This document shows positions 32,206 to 38,795 of a DNA stretch of 38,795 bases, in pieces. A program made the translations under genes and the position numbers. The stretch is from Dehalococcoidia bacterium (lineage in GTDB: Bacteria > Chloroflexota > Dehalococcoidia > SM23-28-2), in NCBI GenBank assembly GCA_020356025.1, contig CP070630.1:1037400-1076194 (forward strand). The letters are read 5' to 3'. The notes under the pieces were generated by a model. That model had not been told where the DNA came from, made no database searches, and saw only the letters and a program-made list of their open reading frames with translations. Numbering within the stretch: the stretch's first letter is position 1; each line of letters opens with the position of its first letter.

Positions 32206-32997
32206 TCAATCCCTTCGCTCCTGCCAGGCCAGGCGGTTGATCATCGCCGCCAGATAGCCCGCCCCGAATCCGTTATCGATGTTCACCACCGCCACGCCCG
32301 GAACGCAGCTATTGAGCATGGCCAGTAGAGGGGCCAGGCCCTGGAAGTTTGACCCATAGCCCATCGATGTCGGCACCGCGATGACCGGCGCCGCCACCAG
32401 ACCGCCCACCACGCTGGGCAGCGCTCCCTCCATGCCTGCCACCGCCACCACCGCCTTCGACTCCTGAAGCACGGCCAGATGATCGAGCAGGCGGTGCAGG
32501 CCTGCCACTCCCACGTCGTATATGCGCTCCGCCTGGCTGCCCACGAGTTCCGCCGTGACTGCCGCCTCCTCGGCCACCGGTAGGTCGGAGGTGCCGGCGC
32601 AGACGACGGCCACGCCCGATAGCAGCGGCTCATCGCGCCGGTTCACGCTGATCGCTCGGGCCGTGGCGTGATAGACGGCGTCGGGGATGCTCTCCTTGAG
32701 GGCAGCATAGGTCGGCGCACCCACTCGCGTCACCAGCACACGATCGCCCTGACCAAGAAGCCCCTCAGCGATGGCGATGATCTGCTCGTCTGTCTTCCCC
32801 TGGCCGAGGATCACCTCTGGAAAGCCTCTGCGTAGCGCCCGGTGATGGTCTACCTCAGCGAAGCCCAGGTCCTCGTAGGGGAAACGCCTGAGACGTTCCA
32901 GCGTTTCATCAATCGACAGGGTTCCCTTTTGAAGCGCGATGAGTAGCTCTCGCAGCCTGGCGTCGTCGATGCTCCACCTCCTGCCCGCCTGCCCCAA
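32206..32997 (-). CDS. larB: Nickel-pincer cofactor biosynthesis protein LarB (start uncertain)
   Basis: LarB carboxylates nicotinic acid adenine dinucleotide and hydrolyses it, the first step of NPN cofactor synthesis. It is PurE-like: YEDLGFAEVDHHRALRRGFPEVILGQGKT at the N-terminus, GTSDLPVAEEAAVTAEL, and VVAVAGMEGALPSVVGGLVAAPVIAVPTSMGYG as the core. No ATG or GTG exists near the expected start. TTG 32997 (263 residues) lies 9 bases after a good -10 and could be leaderless. AGGAGG (32982-32977) stands 6 bases before an in-frame ATC at 32970 (254 residues). A longer frame to 33183 lies upstream of the promoter and is rejected. Confidence 0.9.
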   Translation of the reverse strand: MGQAGRRWSIDDARLRELLIALQKGTLSIDETLERLRRFPYEDLGFAEVDHHRALRRGFPEVILGQGKTDEQIIAIAEGLLGQGDRVLVTRVGAPTYAALKESIPDAVYHATARAISVNRRDEPLLSGVAVVCAGTSDLPVAEEAAVTAELVGSQAERIYDVGVAGLHRLLDHLAVLQESKAVVAVAGMEGALPSVVGGLVAAPVIAVPTSMGYGSNFQGLAPLLAMLNSCVPGVAVVNIDNGFGAGYLAAMINRLAWQERRD

Positions 32998-33006
32998 GCA
33001 GAACGG

Positions 33007-33055
33007 ATCATAGCATCGGCCCCAGCTTGCGTAAACCTGACCACCGTCACATAAT
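33007..33055. promoter_or_regulatory. Overlapping divergent promoters of larB and the PAP2 gene
   Basis: Minus strand: TTTACG (33035-33030), a 17-base spacer and TATGAT (33012-33007) for larB. Plus strand: TTGCGT (33027-33032), a 17-base spacer and CATAAT (33050-33055) for the PAP2 gene. The two -35 elements overlap, so the promoters should exclude each other. Each -10 ends 9 bases before the probable start codon. Confidence 0.6.
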
Positions 33056-33064
33056 GGCGCGAGG

Positions 33065-33769
33065 ATGAAGCAGAAGGCGTTCGCCCGCCGCTTGGCCAGC
33101 GAAACCTGGGAGCCCGCATTTTGGCTCTTGTGGCTCCTCACAGCCCTGGGCTTCGCCATTGTGGCCGGCTTCGCTGCCGCCACCGACTACTTCCCGGCCG
33201 ATCTCTGGCTGGCCCACCGCCTCCAGGATATCGACTCCGCTCCCTTCGCCGATGCCCTGGACTGGGCCGCCCGACTGGCCGAGATGCCCCTCGTGGCAGT
33301 CGTTGGCCTTGGCGGCGCTCTGGGCCTGGCGCTGTTGGCCAGCCGTCTCGGGGCGATATGGCTGGTGGCGGCCCTGATATTGTCCCTGTCAAACAGCGGC
33401 GTCAAGGTCCTGGTGGACAGGCCGCGCCCGTCGGACGACCTCGTGGACGTGAGCGAGAAGGCCTCTAGCCTTTCCTTCCCCAGCGGTCACGTCACCGCCG
33501 CCGTCCTGGTGTACGGCTTCATCTTCTATCTGGCCGCCATCCTGATCCCCGTCAGGCCCTTGCGCCTTCTAGTGCAGACGTCCTGCCTCGTTATCATCGT
33601 GCTGAACGTACTGCAGAGGGTGTACGTAGGCGTCCACTGGCCCAGCGATGTTCTGGGAGGCCTGCTGTTCGGCGGCCTTGTCCTATCGTTTCTGATCTGG
33701 AGCCACCACCGTTTCCGCTCCCTCACTGCGGACAAACCGCTCTTCGCTAGAACAGGCAGAGAACGATGA
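33065..33769 (+). CDS. PAP2-superfamily membrane phosphatase
   Basis: Lipid or undecaprenyl-pyrophosphate phosphatase-like protein. The 234 residues form several helices with all three PAP2 motifs: KVLVDRPRP (K-x6-R-P), FPSGHVTAA and RVYVGVHWPSD (R-x5-H-x3-D). A basic N-terminus precedes helix 1. With murT-gatD and wall hydrolases in the window, recycling of undecaprenyl pyrophosphate is a reasonable but unproven role. The CvpA-like gene overlaps its stop (ATGA). The start lacks a spaced Shine-Dalgarno and follows a promoter closely. Confidence 0.9.
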   Translation: MKQKAFARRLASETWEPAFWLLWLLTALGFAIVAGFAAATDYFPADLWLAHRLQDIDSAPFADALDWAARLAEMPLVAVVGLGGALGLALLASRLGAIWLVAALILSLSNSGVKVLVDRPRPSDDLVDVSEKASSLSFPSGHVTAAVLVYGFIFYLAAILIPVRPLRLLVQTSCLVIIVLNVLQRVYVGVHWPSDVLGGLLFGGLVLSFLIWSHHRFRSLTADKPLFARTGRER

Positions 33770-34260
33770 ACTGGCTCGATGTGGCCATCGTGGTCGTCAT
33801 CGCCTGGTTCACCTTTGCCGCCTTCGGGGCTGGTCTCATCCGCGAGGTCGTCACTGTCATCGCTGCTGTGGTAGCGGTCCTCGCCGCCGGCTTCTACTAC
33901 GACGACCTTGCCGAGAATGTCCTCCTCTTCATCGACGACGACATCGCCGCCAACGTAGCGGCCTTCGTTGTGTTGTTCGGATCGGTAGCCCTGGGCGGGC
34001 AGCTGGCTGCTTTTCTGCTCAAGCAGGTGGCGGGATTGCTCCGTTTGGGCTGGCTCGATCACCTGGCAGGCGCCGCCTTCGGGCTTCTCAAGGGGCTCAT
34101 CCTCGTCGAAGTGTTCCTTATCCTGTTCACCACCTTCCCCTACCTTGGCCTGGACGCCACTATCAGAGGTTCAGCCATCGCCCCCCTCTTCCTGGACGGC
34201 GGCCCCGTTCTGCTGAAACTCCTGCCCGGTACGTTTGATGACGCCGTCGATGCTTTCTAG
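33766..34260 (+). CDS. CvpA-family membrane protein
   Basis: The 164-residue protein has four predicted helices: LDVAIVVVIAWFTFAAFGAG, VVTVIAAVVAVLAAGFYY, IAANVAAFVVLFGSVALGG and LKGLILVEVFLILFTTF. The loop LGWLDHLAGAAFGLLKGL is the CvpA hallmark (normally L-x-x-x-D-R-x-L-G-x-x-F-G). CvpA is linked to colicin V production in Escherichia coli and to envelope integrity in general. It overlaps the PAP2 gene by four bases. Confidence 0.85.
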   Translation: MNWLDVAIVVVIAWFTFAAFGAGLIREVVTVIAAVVAVLAAGFYYDDLAENVLLFIDDDIAANVAAFVVLFGSVALGGQLAAFLLKQVAGLLRLGWLDHLAGAAFGLLKGLILVEVFLILFTTFPYLGLDATIRGSAIAPLFLDGGPVLLKLLPGTFDDAVDAF

Positions 34261-34370
34261 CCTGAGCCGAGGTGACGTGCCCTTGGATCATGCCTTCCAG
34301 CCCCTCGATCTTCACGGAAATCATCACCCGCCACGAGACTGCCCTCAGATGTGAAAAGTAGCATAGGGCT

Positions 34371-34505
34371 TGACAAATCGTGTATAATAGCACAGATTTT
34401 TGGGCATCTTAGCAGTGTCTGTTTGGAGGCAGGCAGGGCAAAGCTGTGGAGGTGGTGGCAAGCCACTAAGAGGCCTTTGGACGGCGGAGGTTTGTTATTA
34501 AACAT
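34371..34505 (+). promoter_or_regulatory. Promoter and long leader before the LysM-M23 gene
   Basis: TATAAT (34384-34389) is a perfect -10. TTGACA (34371-34376) lies only 7 bases before it, too close to be its -35, and may serve a weaker -10 at 34394-34399. The transcript would have a leader of about 110 bases with several G-rich and pairing segments (for example GTGG-CAAG-CCAC), ending in GGAGG 14 bases before the ATG. I could not match it to a known riboswitch. The remaining spacer, 34261-34370, shows no gene. Confidence 0.4.
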
Positions 34506-35732
34506 ATGCTTATCGCCCGTCGACAGGATCCTCCTGATGCGACGGGCCAAAGCAAATTGGCCAAAATAGCGGCTCCAACGCTCGCCAAGACCATAAACCG
34601 AAGATACTGCCGACACACCATACTACTGGTCACCCTGATCGCTGCCACCCTCCTGGCGGCCTGGCCAGGCTCACGGGCTATCATCCAGGGCGATTTCGCT
34701 GCTCAGGTGCCGGTTTCCCCAGTTACCCCGTCCGAGCAGACTACTAGCGACTCCTATAGGGACGGTTACCTGCGTGCCACTGTTCTCCTCACTACCGAGA
34801 CGGGCCTGGGCCCTATCGATGTGCTGGCGGCCAGCGCATCCCCGCAGATCCCTCCGGTCGAAGAGCCCGTCCAGGCGGTAGAGACACCGGAACCCGCGGT
34901 AGAGGTAACCCCTGTGCCGGAGGAGGCCTACTTCACCTACGTCGTCCAGCAGGGTGATACGGCCGCCTCCATTGCTGCTCGCCATGGCCTCCAGCTAGAG
35001 TCTCTCCTCTGGAACAACCCTGAGCTGCGAACCGACCCCGACCTTCTTCTAATCGGTCAGGAAATGACTATCCCCACCAGGGACGGCATCCTCTACACCG
35101 TCAAGCTGGGCGATACCCTGCTCGACATCGCTGATATCTATCAGGCGGACGTGGAGAATATTGTCGGCCTGAGCTCCAACGAGATCGGCGATGCCGATCA
35201 CGTTCTTGAGGGAGCCGTTCTGTTGCTCCCTGGCGCGGTGCCGCCTCCGCCTCCGCCGCCGGTTGTGGCGCCTGAGCCCTTCTTCGCCGCCTCTGCCCCA
35301 GAGGATGCCCCGCTTGGCGGGGACTTCTCGCCGCCCCCGCCTGCTGCTTCATCCGGGGTCGGCGGCTTCATGTGGCCGGTGGTGGGAACCTTCAATGACT
35401 ACTTCGGCGCGGCCAGAGGCGGTGGCACCTACCACTCGGGTATCGACCTCGGTGCCGCCAGCGGCGCTCCCATCGCGGCGGCGGCTGGGGGCCAGGTAGT
35501 CCTGGCATCCGCCGGCTATGGCTACGGCAACTATGTGGTCATTCGCCACGATGACGGCTCCGAGACGCTCTACGCCCACCTCTCGGAGATATGGGTGGTA
35601 CAGGGACAGTGGGTGACCCAGGGCGCGACCATCGGCACAGTCGGCGCCACCGGTTGGGCCACTGGCCCTCACCTCCACTTCGAGGTAAGAGTGGGCGGCG
35701 CCGCCGTCGATCCCCTGTACTATCTACCCTAG
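34506..35732 (+). CDS. LysM-LysM-M23 peptidoglycan endopeptidase
   Basis: The 408-residue protein has a basic cytoplasmic tail of about 36 residues, a signal-anchor helix (ILLVTLIAATLLAAW), and two LysM domains (YVVQQGDTAASIAARHGLQLESLLWNN and YTVKLGDTLLDIADIYQADVENIV). A Pro/Ala linker follows, then a complete M23 domain with YHSGIDLG, TLYAHLSE and PHLHFEVR as zinc and catalytic His sites. It is probably a cell-wall hydrolase that binds glycan through LysM and acts in growth or division. The ATG is far from its Shine-Dalgarno, suggesting regulation through the leader. Confidence 0.93.
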   Translation: MLIARRQDPPDATGQSKLAKIAAPTLAKTINRRYCRHTILLVTLIAATLLAAWPGSRAIIQGDFAAQVPVSPVTPSEQTTSDSYRDGYLRATVLLTTETGLGPIDVLAASASPQIPPVEEPVQAVETPEPAVEVTPVPEEAYFTYVVQQGDTAASIAARHGLQLESLLWNNPELRTDPDLLLIGQEMTIPTRDGILYTVKLGDTLLDIADIYQADVENIVGLSSNEIGDADHVLEGAVLLLPGAVPPPPPPPVVAPEPFFAASAPEDAPLGGDFSPPPPAASSGVGGFMWPVVGTFNDYFGAARGGGTYHSGIDLGAASGAPIAAAAGGQVVLASAGYGYGNYVVIRHDDGSETLYAHLSEIWVVQGQWVTQGATIGTVGATGWATGPHLHFEVRVGGAAVDPLYYLP

Positions 35733-35739
35733 AGGCCAG

Positions 35740-35764
35740 GACAGCCCTTCGGCCGTCTCGTTTT
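35740..35764 (+). terminator. Probable terminator between convergent genes
   Basis: GACAGCC-CTTC-GGCCGTC forms a 7-bp stem with one mismatch, followed by TCGTTTT. It lies right after the LysM-M23 stop and before the end of the opposing gene. Confidence 0.5.
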
Positions 35765-36403
35765 CTAGCGCTTGTAGTCCAGCACTATCACCTGCGTCTC
35801 GTGCGGCAGGTTGCTGGCGTTGTACGAGACCTTCGGCAGTGGTTCCACCTGCGGCAGGCCCATTTGCGTGAGGAAGCGCTGAAGCGGATCCAGATGAGCC
35901 CCCGCATGCGCCGTCTTGTAGTGCATCGGGATCACCACCGACGGTTCTAACAGCCCCACCACCTCGGCTGCTGTGGCACCGTCGATCGTGTTCTTGCCGC
36001 CCACGGGGATAAGAAGCACGTCCACCCCGCTCATCTCCTCCGCCTGCTCCACCGTGGGCAGATGGCCCAGGTCCCCCAGGTGGCAGAGGCGAATGTTGTC
36101 CATCTCGATCATATAGGCCGTGTTCTTGCTTCGCTGCGGCTCCTTCTTCCCTTCGTGGTAGGTGGGTATGCCGGCAATGAAGACGCCGCCTATCTCATAT
36201 TCGCCGGGGGCTACAATGACCACGGGCTTCCCGGTCACCGCTTTCAGGTAGCTGTGTCCGGGGTGGTCGTGGCTTATGGTGACGATGTCAGCCGTGAGCT
36301 TGCCGATAGAGTGGCCGGTGGCAGGGGAGCAAGGGTCGGTGACGACCACAGCCTCGCGGCTGCGCAGGCGAAAGCAAGAATGACCGAGCCAGGTGATCTC
36401 CAT
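35765..36403 (-). CDS. Metallo-beta-lactamase-fold hydrolase (UlaG-like)
   Basis: The 212-residue protein has the MBL fold in the short UlaG/YtkL style: start MEITWLGHSCFRLRS, metal motif SHDHPGHSY (H-x-H-x2-H), GEYEIGGVFIAGIPT, GDLGH, VLLIPVGGKNTIDG and a late His in PMHYKT. UlaG-like proteins act as lactonases or nucleases; the substrate here is unknown. No ascorbate genes are nearby. It ends tail-to-tail with the LysM-M23 gene. A 68-base gap separates it from the upstream small gene. Confidence 0.88.
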   Translation of the reverse strand: MEITWLGHSCFRLRSREAVVVTDPCSPATGHSIGKLTADIVTISHDHPGHSYLKAVTGKPVVIVAPGEYEIGGVFIAGIPTYHEGKKEPQRSKNTAYMIEMDNIRLCHLGDLGHLPTVEQAEEMSGVDVLLIPVGGKNTIDGATAAEVVGLLEPSVVIPMHYKTAHAGAHLDPLQRFLTQMGLPQVEPLPKVSYNASNLPHETQVIVLDYKR

Positions 36404-36471
36404 CAGGCGACGGCGCTACTCGACCTCCTCTTCGATCGGGGAACTCGCCTCTAGGCGATGGGGAAGGAAAA

Positions 36472-36639
36472 CTATTCGGGAGGCGGTTCGCTTTCCTCTT
36501 CTTCGCCGCCGCGGCGTCGCCACCACATGAGCGCTGCCAAGGCGCCGCCCACAGCGGCGAGCAGGGCTATCAGCTTGCGCAGAGGGTGTCCTCCGCCACG
36601 CTCCTCCTCCTCGCCTCCAGGGGTCTCCTCTTCTGCCAT
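36472..36639 (-). CDS. Small single-pass membrane protein
   Basis: A 55-residue protein with an acidic N-terminus (MAEEETPGGEEEERGGG), HPLRK before one helix (LIALLAAVGGALAALMWW), RRR after it and an acidic Pro-rich tail. Function is unknown; similar small helix-RRR proteins occur in GC-rich bacteria. ATG 36639 is chosen because AAGGAG (36654-36649) lies 9 bases before it; ATG 36648 touches the Shine-Dalgarno. A TTGACC-N18-TATACT promoter lies upstream, divergent from hrcA. A longer frame to 36768 starts upstream of that promoter and is rejected. Confidence 0.7.
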   Translation of the reverse strand: MAEEETPGGEEEERGGGHPLRKLIALLAAVGGALAALMWWRRRGGEEEESEPPPE

Positions 36640-36714
36640 TGCGGTCATCTCCTTCCCGCTTGTGTAGGTCCCCAACCAGCATCCGCCCGGCTGTCGCCAA
36701 GCAGGTGCGCGGGG

Positions 36715-36777
36715 AGTATAGCAAAGGCGCAGGCAAACGGTCAACACTTGACACGATCTCCAGCCCAATGCTATTGT
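36715..36777. promoter_or_regulatory. Back-to-back divergent promoters of hrcA and the small membrane protein
   Basis: Minus strand: TTGACC (36744-36739), an 18-base spacer, TATACT (36720-36715). Plus strand: TTGACA (36748-36753), an 18-base spacer, TATTGT (36772-36777). The two -35 elements form the perfect palindrome GTCAA-CAC-TTGAC. Confidence 0.65.
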
Positions 36778-36787
36778 GGAATAGGAG

Positions 36788-36814
36788 TTAGCACTCTCAA
36801 GGTTAGAGTGCTAA
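36788..36814 (+). promoter_or_regulatory. CIRCE operator (HrcA binding site)
   Basis: Perfect CIRCE: TTAGCACTC (36788-36796), a 9-base spacer, GAGTGCTAA (36806-36814). It lies just after the predicted transcription start and 22 bases before the hrcA ATG. HrcA bound here represses the heat-shock operon. Confidence 0.97.
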
Positions 36815-36835
36815 CTCCCCTCCGAAGAGGTGAAA

Positions 36836-37852
36836 ATGCTTAGCGATAGAAGAGCGCGCATTCTCGAGGTCGTCGTCAGGGAGTACGTTGACAGCGCCAC
36901 CCCTGTCGGCTCAGGGACCATAGTGCGCAAGTACGGCCTCAAGGCCTCGCCCGCCACCATCCGCAGCGAGATGGTGCGGCTCGAGGAGGAGGGCTATCTC
37001 ACCCAGCCTCACACCTCGGCTGGCCGAATCCCCTCCGATATGGGTTACCGCCACTATGTGGAAAGCCTGATGGAGGAGGAGGAGCTGCCGGACGAGTTCA
37101 AACGCACCATCCGCCACCAGTTCTATCAGGTGGGCCCGGCCCTCGATGCCTGGGCTCAGCTCGCCGCAGCCATCCTGGCTCGCTCGGTCGAGAACCTGGC
37201 CCTGGTCACCGCTCCCCATTCTGTCCGCGCCCGTCTGCACCGCTTGGAGCTGGTCAAGGCGGGCGATGTCCTGGCTCTCCTTGTCGTTGTGCTTCAAGAG
37301 GGGCATCTTCGTGAGGAGACCCTTGCCCTCGATCGAAGCCGCTCCCAGGAGGAGCTCACCCAAACGGCCCAAAGGCTCAGTTCCTTGTTCACCGGCCTAT
37401 CGGCAGCGGATGTCCAGCAGCAGATCGTGGAGCTATCTCCCTTCGAAGACGAAGTCACCCGGGCCGTCGTTCGTGTCCTTGAGACAGAGGACGCGTCCAG
37501 CTACGAGCCCGCCTACCTGGACGGCCTGCGCAACGTCCTGAGCCAGCCCGAGTTCTCCCAGCCCCAGACGATGCTGGAGTTCCTGGATGTCCTGGACGAG
37601 CACAGCCTGCCCAGGCTTATCCCCTTCCACTGGGCGGTTCCTGGTCGCGTCACCACCATCATCGGCGCTGAGAACCCCCAGGACGCCATGCGGCAGTGCA
37701 GCCTCGTCGTCGCTCGCTACGGTCGGACCGGCGGCGTGACCGGCGCGCTCGGCGTGCTCGGGCCAACTCGACTCCCTTATCGGCGCGCCACCTCCATGGT
37801 ACGCTACATGGGCTCGCTCCTGGGCGAGCTGGTGAATCTGTACTACTCTTAG
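36836..37852 (+). CDS. hrcA: Heat-inducible transcription repressor HrcA
   Basis: HrcA represses heat-shock operons by binding CIRCE and is kept active by GroEL. The 338-residue protein has the winged-helix N-terminus (LSDRRARILEVVVREYVDSATPVGS, ASPATIRSEMVRLEEEGYLTQPHTSAGRIPSDMGYRHYV-type block) and the C-terminal region (FHWAVPGRVTTIIGAEN, GALGVLGPTRLPY, MVRYMGSLLGEL). ATG 36836 is chosen, with GAAGAGG five bases before it. GTG 36830 would overlap that Shine-Dalgarno. It heads hrcA-grpE-small gene-dnaK. Confidence 0.96.
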   Translation: MLSDRRARILEVVVREYVDSATPVGSGTIVRKYGLKASPATIRSEMVRLEEEGYLTQPHTSAGRIPSDMGYRHYVESLMEEEELPDEFKRTIRHQFYQVGPALDAWAQLAAAILARSVENLALVTAPHSVRARLHRLELVKAGDVLALLVVVLQEGHLREETLALDRSRSQEELTQTAQRLSSLFTGLSAADVQQQIVELSPFEDEVTRAVVRVLETEDASSYEPAYLDGLRNVLSQPEFSQPQTMLEFLDVLDEHSLPRLIPFHWAVPGRVTTIIGAENPQDAMRQCSLVVARYGRTGGVTGALGVLGPTRLPYRRATSMVRYMGSLLGELVNLYYS

Positions 37853-37871
37853 GAGGCTTTCGACAAAGACC

Positions 37872-38471
37872 ATGGCTGACGAGCAGAAGAAGCAAGAGCG
37901 TGGCGAGGGCGCGCCGGCCGAAGACCCGGCGGAGGCCCCACCGGAGCCGCAGACCCTCGAAGATGCCAAGGCCCTGCTCCAGAAGGAGAAGGAGGAAGCC
38001 CAGCGCTTTCTCGCCAACTGGCAGCGCGCCGAGGCCGATTTCGTCAACTACAAGCGCCGCGCGGAGCAGGAGCGCGCCGAAACAACGCGGTTGGCCAACG
38101 CTGCCCTCATTATCAACGTCCTGCCCGTCCTCGATGACATGGAGAGAGCCCTCGCCAGCCTTAACATCGAGTTGGCCGGCCTCACCTGGTTCGACGGCAT
38201 CCGCCTCATCCACCGCAAGCTCCAGCTAGTGCTCGAGAGCGCCGGCGTCACCCAGATCGAGGCCGAGGGCCGGCCCTTCGACCCCCGTTTCCACGAGGCC
38301 GTCATGTACGGCGAGGGTGAGGAGGGCAAGGTCGTGGCTGAGGTGCAGCGCGGCTACAAGCTCCACGACCGCGTCCTTCGCCCGGCCATGGTCGTCGTCG
38401 GCAAGGGCAAAGAGAAAGAGGAGGAGAAGCCCACGGAAGGCGAACAGAAGCCCGAGGAAGGTGAATCGTAG
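37872..38471 (+). CDS. grpE: Nucleotide exchange factor GrpE
   Basis: GrpE releases ADP from DnaK. The 199-residue protein has an acidic N-terminal tail, the long coiled-coil helix (ALLQKEKEEAQRFLANWQRAEADFVNYKRRAEQE), a four-helix dimer region (VLPVLDDMERALASL) and the C-terminal beta domain (FDPRFHEAVMYGE, VVAEVQRGYKLHDRVLRPAMVVV, the family signature). It ends in a Lys/Glu-rich tail. AGGAGG (37851-37856) lies 15 bases before the ATG. Confidence 0.96.
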   Translation: MADEQKKQERGEGAPAEDPAEAPPEPQTLEDAKALLQKEKEEAQRFLANWQRAEADFVNYKRRAEQERAETTRLANAALIINVLPVLDDMERALASLNIELAGLTWFDGIRLIHRKLQLVLESAGVTQIEAEGRPFDPRFHEAVMYGEGEEGKVVAEVQRGYKLHDRVLRPAMVVVGKGKEKEEEKPTEGEQKPEEGES

Positions 38472-38740
38472 TGGATGAGGTGGAGAGGGATCTACGCCAA
38501 CAACACATCGATGCCCGGAATAGGCACGTCGCGCGCGAGCGGGAGCTGAAGGACTTCGAGCTGAGCCTCGTAGAGTCCGAGGCCTCGGGTCAAGCGCTGC
38601 CGCGGGTTACTCTCACCCAGGCACTCATAGACAAGTGGCAGAAATTGCGACTGGAAAGGGACGCAGCGCTCGACCGCCGTCGAGAGGCTGAGCGTCGTTA
38701 TTTGGAGCACGTCCAAAGGACGAGCGGCCGAGCGCACTAG
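38471..38740 (+). CDS. Small coiled-coil protein between grpE and dnaK
   Basis: I do not recognise a family. The 89-residue protein is highly charged and mostly helical (ERDLRQQHIDARNRHVARER; LERDAALDRRREAERRYLEH), with a central hydrophobic/turn stretch (ASGQALPRVTLTQALIDKWQ). The GTG shares one base with the grpE stop (TAGTG), so translation is coupled. dnaK starts 12 bases after its stop. Its place inside the chaperone operon suggests a link to DnaK function or simple co-induction; no catalytic motif is seen. Confidence 0.7.
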   Translation: MDEVERDLRQQHIDARNRHVARERELKDFELSLVESEASGQALPRVTLTQALIDKWQKLRLERDAALDRRREAERRYLEHVQRTSGRAH

Positions 38741-38752
38741 GAGGCATGAGCT

Positions 38753-38795
38753 ATGCCTAAAGTAATTGGAATCGACTTGGGAACGACCAACAGTT
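38753..38795 (+). CDS. dnaK: Chaperone DnaK (only the first 14 codons in the window)
   Basis: The first residues, MPKVIGIDLGTTNS, are the DnaK phosphate-1 nucleotide-binding motif. AGGAGG (38739-38744) lies 8 bases before the ATG. The rest of the gene is outside the window. Confidence 0.93.
   Translation, partial: MPKVIGIDLGTTNS

Noticed and set aside
33000..33183. Longer LarB from ATG 33183
   Set aside because: It would run through the PAP2 gene and both divergent promoters, and the added residues are unlike LarB.
34371..34389. TTGACA and TATAAT as one promoter
   Set aside because: They are separated by only 7 bases, far below the 16-18 needed.
34410..34490. c-di-GMP (GEMM) or c-di-AMP (ydaO) riboswitch
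   Set aside because: AGGGCAAAGC and GGCAAGCC recall GEMM, but the key GACGCAAAGCC and tetraloop-receptor segments are absent. No ydaO core is seen.

Overview
The window is a GC-rich bacterial chromosome segment, almost entirely coding, with housekeeping genes on both strands and one stretch of accessory surface-protein genes. The order dnaA - obg - nadD - gyrB, a translation cluster tuf-rpmG-secE-nusG-rplKAJL that is not followed by rpoB, and secreted proteins ending in a dockerin-like module closed by Ser-Cys-Thr, all recall Chloroflexota, most likely a Dehalococcoidia-type lineage. This placement is inference from gene order and protein style; no search was possible. Unlike Dehalococcoides itself, this organism carries MurT/GatD, two M23 endopeptidases and LysM proteins, so it should have a peptidoglycan wall. 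Nothing for an outer membrane is seen, so a monoderm is the simplest reading.

Layout. 1-6.6 kb: the 3' part of dnaA, a cluster of DnaA boxes that may belong to oriC, obg, nadD, gyrB (opposite strand), trmO and an endonuclease III-like glycosylase. 6.5-7.8 kb: a dispersed inverted repeat and ychF behind a near-consensus promoter. 7.9-14.6 kb: a tight one-strand run csoR-copA-methyltransferase-murT-gatD-HMA protein-M23 peptidase, which puts copper export and lipid II amidation in one probable transcript under a CsoR-type operator; lgt follows. 15.7-20.8 kb: three secreted or membrane-anchored proteins (a Cys-rich NAHV-repeat protein with dockerin-like tail, a YadA-head/peptidase S74 protein with a C-terminal membrane anchor, and a seven-repeat FG-GAP protein with the same dockerin-like tail) around a small GYD-domain gene. 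20.9-26.2 kb: tRNA-Thr, tRNA-Tyr, tRNA-Thr, tuf, rpmG, secE, nusG, rplK, rplA, an L10 leader RNA, rplJ and rplL. 26.2-35.7 kb: a zinc-finger/LysM membrane protein, radC, an amidohydrolase, an SPFH protein, a lipoyl/octanoyl transferase, larC, a lipoprotein, larB, a PAP2 phosphatase, a CvpA-like protein and a LysM-M23 peptidase. 35.7-38.8 kb: a metallo-beta-lactamase-fold protein, a small membrane protein, then CIRCE-hrcA-grpE-small coiled-coil gene-dnaK (start only).

The most unusual part is the 15.7-20.8 kb surface-protein cluster. Two genes share a C-terminal module, two are translationally coupled, and one puts a normally self-cleaving S74 chaperone domain just before a membrane anchor. 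Together they look like an uncharacterised extracellular display or release system. A second theme is translation starts lying only 8-9 bases after a good -10 element (gyrB, ychF, the PAP2 gene, probably larB), which suggests leaderless mRNAs. Most long reading frames on the opposite strand of GC-rich genes were treated as shadows and left out.
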